Position numbers and translations under genes: made by a program. 64,000 bases of DNA from Apostichopus japonicus. Taxonomy: Eukaryota > Echinodermata > Holothuroidea > Aspidochirotida > Stichopodidae. Position 1 is the stretch's first letter; every line of letters starts with the position of its first letter. The notes under the pieces were generated by a model. That model ran no database searches and had not been told where the DNA came from. It was given only the letters and a program-made list of their open reading frames with translations. Where the stretch lies: positions 1,315,984 to 1,379,983 of the forward strand of contig NC_092564.1 of assembly GCF_037975245.1 (NCBI RefSeq), read 5' to 3'. This document shows, piece after piece, positions 12,601-25,545 of the stretch.

Positions 12601-15600
12601 TCTGTGTCTATATATAGAGCAGGTCGTCAGCAATGACTCCAGGTAGCAAACAGACATATAAAACATCATCATCGTTGCACCTGATGCCTCTGTTTGGTGG
12701 ACGAGTCCATCTGCAGAACACCTGCATCCCAAATGTATGACACTTGAAAACTTAACATTTGAGTACTGCCCCCTCAGTCACAGCCAATGAATATAAATGA
12801 CACAAAATGAGAGCTTGTGATTACAAAAACAGATTTAAGATAACACTCGCTGCCAAGAAGGTTACTGCTCCACGTTAAAACATTTTAAAGGCCACTAGCA
12901 AAGGGTACTCGTTTTCATGTTTACATTAATCGGTCTGTATTTGCACGGTCTCTGCTTTTTCTGTAGAAAAAGATTCTTTTAATTTGAATCAGTCATAATC
13001 GATGCTTTTATAAGAAAATCCTTCGATTGTAACCGTCTGCAAAAAGTAACTAAGCGTACGATAAATGACATGAACAATGAGTCAGACAACAACAAAACAT
13101 ACACACAATGTCTGTTGAAAGCCATGAATGGTACACTGGAAGAAAAGGGAGGGGGGGTGAGGGGGGAGAAATTTGGCTGAAAGAGAAACCAGTAGTATCA
13201 ATTCTTTTCTACAAAGAATGGAATAAAGTTTTGAAACTTAAACTTGATTTATTGAAAATTTCAGCTCATTCACATTTGTTGGTGCTTTTCAATTTTCATT
13301 TTTTTTTTTTTTTTTTTGTGGTCGTATTACATATGATTCAAGATCAAGGAAGCTACACATTTGTTACATAATTGAAAAGAATAATGTAATTGACAGACAA
13401 GTAATGACAAGTAGAGGACTCCGTCCTAAACAGACACCAAAAGGTTTTGAACACTATACAGCAATTGCGAATGTAGTAAAATACAAAACCATCTACAAGG
13501 ATGGATCCATTCAGCAATATGTACTAACCATATTAATTATTACATGTATCTGTAAGCAATCCAGATTACAAGAGCTCATAGCATCAACTATTTCTAATAA
13601 AATTCCACAATCGCACTTAATAATTCAAGCTAATTGAATGACACAAAAAGAGAAACCTTGATATTTTATTACCCTCGCTTTTTCAGATAAAACCCTTCCA
13701 TAAATGTGCCAAAATGGTTGACTTGACTAATTTCTGACGGTAGGATGGATTACTCCCAATAACGTTAAATGAAATGGCATTGGTTATAGAAGCTGGTTGA
13801 GTTTGCTGTGTTACAAAAATTGTCATTTACTGCCTGGCAAAGTACAGTTAGGAAAAGATGGATTGTACCATTAATTGTTAATGTGAAAACAGATATTAAA
13901 AAAGAGAAAGTTAGGGAGATGGCACTTTTTTAGTATCACCAGCCAGTACAGATAAGGTGAGCACTTAAAATCAATTGATTATCATTCCATACACATCAAC
14001 AGGAAAGGCCATAAGAAAGACTTGCAAGCTGTTGATACAATTGTATACCTCTACTGAAGTCAATTTGTAGCTCTGCATCTTGTAAGGTATAGTTTATACT
14101 TTGTGCCCTTCCGATAAAGCCATGTAATATTCACACATAGCTGGACACCTGGCCGGCCCTCAATCTAACTAATAGACCCAGTCGACTACAACAACTTGGG
14201 CTGCTCCTTATTGATAATTAACAGTCCACATAAGACCTAATCTAGTCTTGGTCAGATTTTTTTAAAGTTGGGAACATTTTTAGTTTCTCCCTATCTACTC
14301 ATTAATATTCATATGATATGTGCAATGAAATGAAACCTCTTCTTCTGTTTACTTTTACCTCTTTTCATTGAGAATTTCTGAAATGGTTGATTTCCACGTC
14401 AGTTTTGCAGTGCTATCAATAATGTACATTCCATGCTACATAAATGTAACCTACCAACATGCAAACCTATGAAAGTACCCTGTGACTTAATACCAAACCA
14501 TGATGAATTCCAGGTATCTGGAATAGCAATTCAAATAAAATATCCAGGTACTGTTAAAACCATCTCACACAATAAACCCTTAAAACATTTCTTTTCTTCA
14601 TAAAAATAAAAAAAAATCCATCCCTTTCAACATAATTGCCCATTTAGTAACTAATGGCAATCGTGAATAGTAAACAAATATTTAGAAATCTGGATAGACA
14701 AACTTTCCCATTTCAGCAAGTTTTTCTTGTGTCCACAAAAATTTTGAGTTAAACTATCCCACCTGTGTAATCTTAAGATTCAGACTGTCATTTTGGTTGA
14801 AGTGGGTCAAACAATGTCTCAAAACAAAATAAACAAATTTGTCACTCCATGTCAACAATATTACTGTACTACTTATTTAGATTATACAAAAGCTTCAATC
14901 AAATGCTTTACTCTAAAATAAATTTACTCACACCTTCAACTTTACTCAACTTAAACTGTCATCATAAAAGTGTGAAATATTAATTGGTCTTTCTTACTCC
15001 TTTCTAAACCAACTGTGTTTATCCTTCCCTAGTTTGCCAACAAACCCATCGGCTCTTCACAAAGGAGAAGAAAACCGAACAGAGAGAGAGAGAGAGAAAA
15101 AAAAAATTTTTTTTTTTAGAAGTTATCTGATAGATGGAGTCTAATATACCTTATCCATTACAAAATTCCAATCAAAAATTTATTCTTTTTTCACAAGCTT
15201 TGCCAATCAAATTTCTTGAGAGTTGACTCTTCTAAAGACAGTATTTCATGAGGAAATTTGAATCACAAGAGTGATCCCTCTAAATACGTCAAAGCTGATA
15301 GAAACAAGGTGCTGATTCACTACGCTACACAAACAAATCCTGGTGAGTGGAGACTAGCTCAACTCCCAGAGCAAGGGTCGTTATCCTCTTTTTCTACTTC
15401 TGATTGCTCCAATCCACCGCCTGCCTGCCTGCCTTCGTTTCTAACCAGAACAAGAGTGAATTCTCTCTCCTTTGGGGCCGCAACAACCACTGTAAAATTT
15501 GAACTTTCCTGACATCTCTCCTAGGATGATAGTTTTGAAATATCAATGCTACTAACTGGGATTTTTTGGCATCTTTCCTTACATTTTTTCTCTCTTGACA

Positions 15601-18600
15601 GATATTAAGGCCTCCCCATTTGTAGGCAGATAATATTTCCGTTGATGATAGCTCCATGGGAAGGAGGCTCAGATAGCAGGATCATGATCAGTAATTATTT
15701 CCCACGGTCCAAGGTGCTGTCAAAAGCTATCAATATTATTGCTCTCACCTTGCTTTAAAATCCCTCCACCCCCTGCCACCGCCCCCTCCCTCTTTATTGG
15801 ATTGTTTCTTTGTCATTGTAACTTTCAACTATGCTTATATCCACTGTTCTATATTGATCCAGAAACCAGGCAGTTTTGAACAAAGACATGTATAATAGAT
15901 GCTACAAAAACTTGAATTTTACTAAAACTAGAGGTGAAACATTATGTGCAGAAACCATCTCCATCTCAGAAATAATTGCCACAATACAATAAAATGCTTT
16001 GGTTGCAACAGTACCAGCCACCACTATGATATGCTGCTTAATATATTCGTACTGTTTGTTTTTTATTTCCCAAATCCCTGTTGCATCCTACAGTATTAAT
16101 GTCCTTCGCAGAGAATTAGACACCATCCTAATTGTATGCATGTTGTACATGTATGTTAATACGTCACCAGCCATACATAACAAATGTTCCACAACAAACA
16201 ATCATTTTTTGTGTAACACTAGCAATATTATTTGCAGAAAGCAAAAAAACCTTGAATGACTATTGCTAACCAGTTTTCCACAGAACTCCTGCACAGAGAG
16301 GGTGAACAAGTTAATTAACTTCTTCATAGGAACATATATAACATACATGGCATATTACAGTGAACACATCAACAATTTGTAGAATATTGAGGGGGCAATA
16401 TAAATGGTAAAGCCATAGAAATTCTGATGTTAGATCAGAATTGCATGTCAGTCTTGCCATAGCATCATTTTCAGCTCAAATAGCCAACATTTCTTGAAAT
16501 GTATTGAATATTCAGATTTACATTAAAAAGTACTGAATATGCAAATTTATATTAAACAATGTCTTGTTGGATTAGTGTACAACTTTCAGCACAGTTTTAC
16601 ATTGCTTTAAGCTGAGCGTAAATAAATTAGCATGGAGTGTGTTCAATCATCTCACAGTTTGTTCAACACAACATGGTTAACATTCTCGTACCTAGGTATG
16701 ACCTTTACATACACAACCTTCGACACATAGACACCCTGGACTACTGCTGGACTGTCTGTTCTGCAACAGTGCTTTTTATGTTAGCCGACTTCTAAGTTTA
16801 TACACATTTTTGCATCCGCCTACACCATATATGGTTTACAAAGTGTATTTAGAAAGTAATATGTATTTAACATAATCTGTCAAACATTCATTAAACACCA
16901 ACCATGTTTTAATGTTGCTCCAAATGTACACAAGTAACTGGGAAATCAGCTTTGGGATGATAACACAGTTGTTATACAGTGTACCAAATACCAAAATTTA
17001 TACAAATCAGAGATGGCTAGAAGGTGGTTTCACTGGATAGACGGTGAATATGAATCTGACATAACAAAGACAAATCACCAATGACTTACACTATAACTAG
17101 GAACTTTGCTGTGGTTACCTTAGCAACAAGAAAAATATCAAAATGAACACCAAACTTTATTAAGATTCAAGCATGAACCCCAAATAAACAGAGAAATTCC
17201 TTGGAATGTTTGTTTGAGAATTGAACAAAAGAGTTTATAAGGAGAGAAAAGTCTTGGTAGATTTGTCAAGTATGAGAAACAAAACCAATTAAAAAGGACC
17301 AAGTCAGGAATTTTATGGCTCATAGAAAGTTAACCTTTCAACTCTGAAGTGCTCCCATGTCACAACATAAGGTAAACTATTACTGATTTGACTAATTTCT
17401 GTTTTACTCTTCTAACAGATAGGAGTCACTGTGAAAATATAGGTAATCACAGACCTTTACTAGGCAGACATATACAAAAATCACCTTGGCAACATACATG
17501 AACTGCATTGAAAAGTTAGGGTGAGGCCTATGCTCAGTATTGCTAATATAAGATGCATGGTAGACGGGCTAAATAGATACAACATTAATGTAGCTAAAGG
17601 TATTCTGTTCCACATTATTATTTTACAACATAGATATTGTAATAAAAAGACACAGAACACATTTTGTCAAACAGGTTTCCTGCATCTAAAACTTTGCTAA
17701 TTAATGTAGTTCTAATTTAGTTACTGATCACTTTCCAAGCTGATTTTCTTTAGGACAATTTTCTCTGTACTGTTGTTACTATTAGTAGTAGTACTGTACA
17801 TCCAGTAACAAGGGTTGAGTGGCATTTATAGGTATGGTGTCGACCTTAACCGATGCAACCTGGTAACAACATTAAACAGGTTCACATCTAGGTTAGCATC
17901 ATGGCAGCATGGCAGATCATATGTGTCAGCGATGCTGGAAGGAGGAAGCCACATCTCACAACCGCACTGATGCGATACTACCAGCAGCATTTGATTGGTT
18001 TGGAATTAATTCTAGACAAATCAACCTTCCATAGAAATAGTTGATTGAACTACTTGCTCTGACTACATCTGTTTAGTCAATTAATGAGCCAAAGACCTCC
18101 AGTGGAAAAGCAAAAAAGAACAGCCTCGGCCAGCAGAGGTTACACCAAGTAGTCTGAGGAAGCCTAGTTACACCAACAAGGCAAGTTCAGTTTTACAATC
18201 TCTCTCACAAGACTGTCAGGAAATAACACACAGCTGATAAATAATACTACCCATGGGTGCTTAGTGGTTAGCCACTTTATGTTTAAAAAATGCATTATAG
18301 GTATGATTATACAGAATAACAGCACTGAGAGGGACCTGCTCAAAATAAATAACTTTTACAGGCATAATTTCCATGTAGTAACCATCTTATTCCTGCACTA
18401 GCCCAGAACCAGGTCAGATTATGACCTTTGCATGAGTTGTGATATTCTTACAAAGGTCAGTGTTGTTAATATTATTAGATATGGAATACACACAAATAGA
18501 CATCTTTGGGTTATTCCTTAACAAATAAATTGAGTGGAAAATTTTGTGAGATAGAAAAGCATATAGAAATAGCATAGTTAACACTCAGAGACATGCAACG

Positions 18601-18895
18601 AACAGGCCTCTACGTTAACCAAAACACAAAGGTCAAAGGTGATAATGGGGAGAATTTCATTGATCATGTCAGTCTGTCTAATACTATTGTAAAGCACTGC
18701 AGCAATGTAACCAACAGACTTAGAGATCCTTACAGACTAGCAGTGCACAAAATATTTTCAATTTTTGACCAAAATATTTCCAACTTTTGACCAATGTTGA
18801 CTTGAAGTGATCAGCAGGTCCCTTAGCTACATTTTAAAGTCATGTTGACCTGATCATCAATTAGTTCCTTCAAGTTTTTTTTTAGAAGCTAGCAC

Positions 18896-19290
18896 ATTGA
18901 AAGGTTTTAGACTTTGACCTTTGACCTCCACAGAAAACAATAGGGTTGATGTACTCATTACGGTGGTTCTGAAGGTTCACACACGCTTTGACTCTTCACT
19001 GCAGTTATCGGGCATTGACCTCAAGTTAACCTATAAATGTCCTTTGATCACCTTAATATCAGACGGTTCTGGTCCTTGCTTTGTTGAATCAACATGCAGT
19101 ATCAAGTATGACCTTCTTCCAAGCTTTTAATTACTTTGGCAGTTATCATGTATAAAAGGTATGACTTGTGATGATCCCATGTATGACATTTGACCCACAC
19201 CATATATAACAGGGTTTTGATCACCCATAAGGTTGATTCACGGCAGACATGAACATCATGAATCATTCACTGTATAATCATGTGTAACAT
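18896..19290. repeat. Dispersed TGACC repeat, copy at 18.9 kb
   Basis: It starts with TTTGACCTTTGACCTCCACAG then AAAACAATAGGGTTGATGTACTCATTA, matching the 9.1-kb copies. It then degenerates through further TGACC-type blocks (19016, 19106, 19190). Confidence 0.6.
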
Positions 19291-19437
19291 ACACTCATAC
19301 ACATGTATACAAATCATCACATCACAGAGCTTCTCATACACATACAAATCATCATATCACAGTATCATGTTTAGAACCCAAAGTGTAACATACATTCATA
19401 CACATGCGTACAAATCATCACATCACAGAGCTTCTGA
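19282..19437. repeat. 100-bp direct duplication, two copies
   Basis: GTGTAACATACAYTCATACACATG followed by TACAAATCATCACATCACAGAGCTTCT starts at 19282 and again at 19382. A partial third copy (CATACACATACAAATCATCA) lies between them. Confidence 0.8.
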
Positions 19438-20015
19438 GCTCCTCTCTCAACAAAAATTCAAAAGTACTTGAGACTATATCTACATCTTCAACCAATCAAC
19501 ACAATGCAAATGTCTGCCAACACCTTTTTTACATTGTTTGTTTCAACCTGTCTGTTATAGAGCAGAGGTTTCCTCAAGTAGAGAATTTGTTTTCCCATTT
19601 GGAATCCTTGAGCTAACCTTTCCTTAAAGAGTGTCACAGAAAGAAATCCCATCATTGAATCAAAAGTAGATCTGGTTGAACACAACTTTGATGAAAGTTA
19701 TCACTGATTTAGCTAAGATCACAGATGTACAAAAAAGGAACCCCTCAATTGCCTCCCAAGTAGTAATTGTCTGATACTCTCACACCATGGAGATCTTACT
19801 TATCCACTCCCTGCTTGCACAAAGTTCTTGTAATACCCCACAAAACACAGCAGAGCAATGTCACCAATTAAATTTACCACGCCATCATCAACTTCTTAAC
19901 TTTATCCTTTTTCAAACTTCATAATAGATTCGTGGTCAATTGACAAAAGGATCCAGTAGTACAAGCTCTCCACCACTGGCCATGTTTATGATTGATGGTA
20001 ACATTCATGAGAGAC

Positions 20016-20046
20016 ATTACCTGTGACATTCATGAGAGGTCTTACC
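20016..20046 (-). promoter_or_regulatory. Duplicated splice donor downstream of the 20.1-kb exon
   Basis: The plus strand carries two near-identical copies of a GACATTCATGAGAG...TTACCTGTG block. On the minus strand this gives CACAG/GTAAG at the exon end and a second CACAG/GTAATG 25 bp further into the intron. Use of the second site would add 25 nt and shift the reading frame. Whether it is used cannot be seen from sequence. Confidence 0.35.
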
Positions 20047-20116
20047 TGTGTTAAGTGACTGGGATCCCGAGACATTGATGGATATGCACTACTTGAGTAT
20101 AATTCCTTATTTTTAC
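20046..20116 (-). CDS. TCF4: E-protein internal exon (fourth recognised)
   Basis: Seen: minus strand, 71 bp, acceptor TTTCTTTGTCCTTTCAG and donor CACAG/GTAAGACC. In phase 1 entry it reads (G)KNKELYSSSAYPSMSRD and ends SHLTQ, exiting in phase 0. The other two frames contain stops, so only the phase supplied by the 24.3-kb exon works. Family comparison: the human TCF4 exon at this place starts SKTERGSYSSYGRE and ends CHQ on a codon boundary. Length, the K..E..YSS core and the final Gln boundary all agree. Oddity: the donor region is locally duplicated, producing a second donor-like CACAG/GTAATG 25 bp into the intron. The next exon (family: activation domain and the KKVRKVPPGLPSS segment) was not found below this point in the window. 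Confidence 0.78.
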
Positions 20117-23100
20117 CTGAAAGGACAAAGAAATAAAATTAAAAATAGTATGTTAAAAAACTACATGCACCTGGAATTAAGTAGTATTAAGATAAACAAA
20201 CCAGACACACACAAATGAGCACTGTCACCTCTATGTGTAAACACAGACAGGGTATGTTAACTAACAGCTATATCCAAGTAGATCTTCATTCATGAAAATA
20301 AAACTCCTAACCTTACTGGTTTGGTCATTTACCGATCCTTATACTTATCTGAACAGGTCTATAATTTAATAGATGCACTTTCTCATTGACTTAAGCGACC
20401 ACATTTGGTACAATTGAGCACTGTGATGTAGCTATGCCACATTTCCATTGCACTGCTCTCTCCCACATCAACCACCCTCAAGTTTACCATTACCTATCAA
20501 CTATTTGTGAAACGTTTGCATCTGATAAAATCTTGCTGGTTTTTCATTTTGGTGTCTCAAAATGTTAATCTTTGACCAATTTTTCTTCATCCAAGTCAAT
20601 TATGGATTAGGTATCCTTTGGTATTGCTATGTTTTTGTATGACTTGCAACTTCTAATGTGAATGGAATGAGTACATATTCCCCATGTGTGCTAAGAGTCA
20701 GAGATCGTCATGGGTGCTAAGAGTCATACTTCCACCCTAGCAGATATTCTCCTCAAACCATAATTGTAAAGCTTTATGACAGTGAAATTTCTCTTGCCAA
20801 ACAAACAGCATTGTACACGCAGTATATTGCATACGATTAATGTCACAACTGATGTGTAACATCTGTTAAATGTTACTACATAGACCTATCATTGCTTCAT
20901 ATCTGATGTAACTATCTTCATCTGTCATTTTACATATGATAATCAGGGCTGATTTTTGTTTTTACAGAACTTGTGAGGAAAATTACCATCTGATTCAACT
21001 TTTGGGGACAAAACATAAAATATTTCATTGAGTTCGCAAAGATCAACCCACTACTTATTTGTATGAATCTTGTGGGAAGTGAGAAGGAGTTTATATTAAA
21101 GGCAACCAGTTGCTTTAAGCATCAACCCTTCAAAGGTTCCATATCTTCTTCTGTTATTGATTCTATCCTCTGCCAGGTCAACCACACATTAACAATGTGA
21201 ACTATGAGTCACCATCAGTTTAAATTTACCTCTGACTTTCATCTCTACATCATACCTGGTCATACCATACTCAAGTTACATTTGTGGCATTTTTTTTCTT
21301 TTTCCGTTAATTCCCACCAAAAATTTCTGTTCCTATGGTATCTAAACTTTACCTTAATGCTATGGAATAACCCATCTTCTTCCTGACCTTTGACCTTAAG
21401 AAACTTCATGCCCTACCAAGTGTTGCAGAGGTTTAGGATCCCACACTGGTTTAGCCCCTGAGATGTTTAGGTTAGGCACTCCCCAGGGTACCCTAGAAAT
21501 TGATATTAATTTAATGTGGTTACAACTGCCCGAAACCATGAGGTTATTTCAAGTCATGAAGAGAGCTTAATACTGCCAAAAGAAGATTTGGACTGTTAAG
21601 TATCATTCTTTAGCAATCAGTACTGCTTACATAGTCACAAGTCATAGCCAGTATTACACATTCTACTCATTGTCTCTGTCATTACCTGGTAATTGTTAAT
21701 GGTATACTGATTAAATTGGATGTGATCCCCTATCCCCCCCCCCCTCCAAAAAAAAGAAGAAGATTTTGAGAGAATTTACTAAGATACCCTGAGAGCAATA
21801 TTCTGATACTTCATATCATATCCAGCAGTTTCAAATACACTAATGTTGCTGTTACAAATGCAATCAAAACATTGACCATGTCTGTCTCACAGTCTGCTAA
21901 CAAGGTTGGTACAATTATATTGTAACCATTGCTTTCAAATGTGGTAAAAGAGCAAAATACAGCTAAATTCTACTATGTGTGTATATCAAGCACTGAGCAA
22001 ACATTGAGCCTGAGCTATACCAAAGACTGCTAAATTGCAGTAGAACTACTACAGAAATCTGTTGTTTCCGAATTGCATCAGAATTCATTCTCCAAGTGGG
22101 AATGACACAAATTTTGTCTGCTTCATGGACTACTAAAATATCACAATGTAATCAAGAAAGATAAAATGAAGCATATTCATCTCAGGATGCCCTTAGACTT
22201 TAGACATACATCTGTCCTACAGTAGTGGAACGTCGCCATCTTGTCCACTTCATTTTGAACATCTTGTGGAATGTAGTTTAGCGACGATCAATCGATCAAA
22301 TGTACAAATCCAAACCTCGGTTCATATTTTTACTTTCAAAATACATACTGCAGTTGTTAATAGAAGTTAGTTCAACCAACCATTATACTCGCAACAAATT
22401 CTCACAATGAGAATTGTTAACTTAGAACTTTCACAGTACGATAATGTGATTTTCGCCTAATTTGACAAATTCTGAAGACAGACGTCACACTGTGACCTGT
22501 TCTGTTTCCACGTTTTTTGGGTCACATTTCTAGCCAGGTTGTAGAAGCATGACACTGCTTACGTCATGGAGACTCTTCTGCCTTCTTGATGAGTTTATCT
22601 TGGATGAATTATGATTTCATTTATATATCCTGAAACTTTCACGCTGAGCTAAATACATCTTGACTAGATGTTAATCCATTTCAGGAATAATTAAGTTAGC
22701 TTAACTCTACAACAGTCAGTCAAACGTGTGTCCTTAACAGGCTGATTTGAAGAAGATATTCTTAATTAGACTTTTCTGGGAAAGAAATTTACAAGAAAAT
22801 GTTAACTTTACAAGCTAAAAATAAAGTATATCCCCCTGTGTTAAAGGCTGAGCACAAAGAAAATCAAGATATGACAGTTTGTTTATCCTGAATAATGAAT
22901 GTTAGATATTTTGGTCTAAAAAAAAAAAAAAAAATATCAGAAACATGTTTATAAGGATAGTTAGTACACATGCCCTCAAATGAAAGGATTATTTATTTAT
23001 ATTTTCTTGACTATATTATTTCCTTGTGCTAGATCTAGATGCAAAACTCCTGATCCTGCTGATAGCAAGTAATTACCCTGCTCAGCTGAGTATTAATCTC

Positions 23101-24280
23101 TTTAGGGATTACAAGTTACATACTCAACATGTCTCACCATCTCTTAAACATTAAAACTGATAACATTCAATGAAAACTTTAATTGGGACGACCTACAAAT
23201 AGCAATCTGAAACAAAAAAACATTTTCTAGACCCTTTTTGAGTCGTAGAATAAGAAGGCTTTGGCGAGAAGGAGGTGGGGGGAGGGGTAGGGGAGGGGAC
23301 AAGGATGTTTGAAACAGTGCCATATATAACAATTACCCAATTAAGATGAATTATGATACAGAGAAGAGCATCATCATAGCGAAGACTAGTATGTTCATAG
23401 ATAAAACAAATAAATGTAATAGAAGTTAAGGAGTACATAGCAATGCTTTTGCTAAGTACCACAATCAGCATTAAAAGACTGTTACCAAAGACCAGATACT
23501 ACTTATTTTTTTTCTCTCAACTCTGGAGGATTTTCAAGGTAAAGAAATACATTAAACCTCAAACCATATCTATTTAAGAGTTGGTGTAAGTGTATTTCAA
23601 AAGCTTATAAAGCATTTTTCACTTATTAGGGGGAGAATCGGGTGCCCCGACAATGAGGCAGACAAAAATTGTTTTCTTTAACCAAAGACATCCTCTTAAG
23701 AAGTTTTCATTTAAAGAGGGGTTTATGGCAACAATAACAATTTCTAATGAAGTTATAACACTTATTACCTCTTAAGGCGAGAGTGTGTGATATGGTGCAT
23801 GCCGCTTACCAAAATAAATGTAACAATTTGGAGAGCCGGCTTCCACAGGAGAAGCAGGAAGGGAAGTTTATCGGATGCCTATAAGATCTAAGACATCTAA
23901 TCACTGGGATCTTGGGCAATAATTTGTCGGGACACAGCAAGAGGCAAGCCTATATCTGAATCTTGGTAGAGGAGGAAGCTGTGCCTACAGAGGTCTGTCT
24001 TGGTTTGCCCTCCAGCTGGGTCTAGCTCTGCAGCTTCTCAGGAACCAATTATAAGCTCTCCTCGTAATTGTTACCTCTAGCTTCACCCTGCAGCACTCCG
24101 CAGCAAAGCTACAATACACAACATTTGGCAATGGGAAACATTTTTGGTGTGCAAACATTGTTTCCTATAGATTGCAAGCAGATTACAACCACAAAGGTAA
24201 CAACTCATGGACTCAAACCAGGCGAGCAGCGCGGTTTGTAACCGTGAGACAGTTGGTAAGACAAAATTAGTAAACCTCAC

Positions 24281-24356
24281 CCATAATTAAAGAGTCGCTG
24301 GGATTGTAAAAGCTGCTCGGCAATTCGCTAAACGCAGATCCCCTGTCATTGTAACT
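24281..24356 (-). CDS. TCF4: E-protein internal exon (third recognised)
   Basis: Seen: minus strand, 76 bp, with a long pyrimidine acceptor CTTCTCTTCTCTACAG and donor GTGAGG after ATGG. In phase 0 it reads 25 codons beginning SYNDRGSAFSELPSSF and ending DSLIM plus one base, so it exits in phase 1. That base joins GT of the next exon to make Gly, giving the string LIMGKNKE across the junction. Family comparison: TCF12 has NLMGKTSE at the equivalent place (from memory), just after a Ser/Pro/Phe segment (SPTPF), which matches the PSSFYNPSDS here. This junction is the best residue-level support that the exon chain is an E-protein. About 300 bp downstream in the gene (higher coordinates being upstream), a nested hAT-like element occupies 24681-25582. 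Confidence 0.75.
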
Positions 24357-24968
24357 CTGTAGAGAAGAGAAGAGTAAAAGTGTGTGTACCTTTAAGGTCT
24401 AACCTGCATACAAGGCAATGATATAAGGGTAAAGTGTCATGGAGCCTCACTACATGAAATGGTTGCCTGGGACACATGTACCAGAATTAGTAACACCAAC
24501 ATGTAAACTACAAAAGCTTAGCTACATTGTACTTTCTCACTGCATACATGTAGAAAAGGTATTATCAAGGAAGTCCTGATGTATAACTCTGGAATTCTTG
24601 CAAACATAGGAGTCTGAAATATTAACATTTCAATGTCTTTATAACAATATCATACCTTTGATTTGATGCAGCTATATAACCATAGGCGTAGGAGCCTCAT
24701 TTGATTTGGGGGGGCTGTAACGACTTGCCCGAAAAATATAACCAAAGTTTTACGCGCGCTCCGCGCGTTCCACATGTCAATGTGCTTATCATATAGGCAT
24801 TCTTTGGTTATTACATCGCATGCCAATAACATACAATCATTTTCTGTGTTTTTACCCTTCCATATTGGTTATAATTATTGGGGAAGTCGTTACAACAAGA
24901 ATGATAATAATATAAGTTTAACCAAATGTGAAAAACGCATAACAAATTCTTCTTCTTTCAGTAGGTGC

Positions 24969-25180
24969 CAGTGGCGGAGCTATAGGGGTATTGGTCAGGG
25001 GGAGAGAATGGTCTGTAGGGGCACTTTCGACACTATCTAAGCGGAGCGCCACCACAGGTTGGCGCGGAGCGTACAGACATTTTTTGAGTAAAGATACTCC
25101 CTAGATCGCCGGAAATGACCCTTTCTGGGCCTTGTTAATTTGCAGATGGTGTCATCGCCATTTGTCAGAAAATTACATTT
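24969..25180. mobile_element. Truncated hAT MITE of the CAGTGGCGGAGC family, nested in element A
   Basis: It starts with CAGTGGCGGAGCT and matches the complete copy at 42747 almost base for base through the hairpin cassette to TTTGCAGAT. It then runs into the 85-bp array without a GCTCCGCCACTG right end. No TSD was found. The left flank ends in TTCAGTAGGTGC, part of the 85-bp unit, so the insertion target was that array. The 3' end was lost later, perhaps by recombination within the array (inference). Confidence 0.75.
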
Positions 25181-25184
25181 TTTT

Positions 25185-25545
25185 CACCAAAATACTTGAA
25201 AAACACATTGCAATTTATTCTTCTTTCAGTAGGTGTCCGAAAAAATTCTCAGCATATTGCCCGAATTTTCACCAAAAAACTTGAAAAACACATTGCAAAT
25301 TATTCTTCTTTCAGTAGGTGTCCGAAAAAATTCTCAGCATATTGCCCGAATTTTCACCAAAAAACTTGAAAAACACATTGCAAATTATTCTTCTTTCAGT
25401 AGATTCCCGAAAAATTATCAGCATATTGCCGAATTTTCCCCCCAAAAAAAGGAAAAACACACTGCAAATTATTATTCTTTCAGTAGGTGCCCGAAAAATT
25501 CTCAGCATATTGCCCGAATTTTCACCCAAAAATACGGTTGGGGGG
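25185..25545. repeat. 85-bp tandem array inside hAT-like element A
   Basis: TTCAGTAGGTG recurs at 25226, 25311, 25396 (variant) and 25480, i.e. steps of 85, 85 and 84 bp. Each unit holds CCGAAAAA..TTCTCAGCATATTGCCCGAATTTT. A further half unit sits left of the nested element at about 24940-24968. Overlapping ORFs of 70-118 codons here are repeat by-products. Confidence 0.9.

Larger units (their letters stand above)
1..20045 (-). other. Presumed downstream intron of the E-protein gene
   Basis: No exon of the KKVRKVPPGLPSS or bHLH region was found on the minus strand here, so this is read as intron (at least 20 kb) or beyond the gene. Apart from the listed features (42-bp array, GC-richer block, TGACC repeats, small duplications), the stretches 1.3-2.2, 2.7-4.9, 5.2-7.1, 7.4-9.05, 9.7-18.9 and 19.45-20.0 kb show only short ORFs and simple-sequence tracts. 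Examples are a C-run near 11992, T-runs near 12010 and 13300, a CA run near 11371-11388 and an AG/A/T run at 15079-15118. Confidence 0.4.

Noticed and set aside
15258-15657. Overlapping ORFs of 84 and 87 codons on opposite strands with a nearby GTGAGT donor
   Set aside because: There is no acceptor-donor pair giving a coherent exon in either frame, and no recognisable domain.
23131-23210. Minus-strand segment with strong acceptor TTTTTTTGTTTCAG and donor GTGAGA
   Set aside because: All three frames contain stops, so it could at most be a non-coding exon.
24370-24410. Micro-exon of 14 bp between GTATGCAG and GTACAC on the minus strand
   Set aside because: It is too short and would break the phase chain of the flanking confirmed exons.
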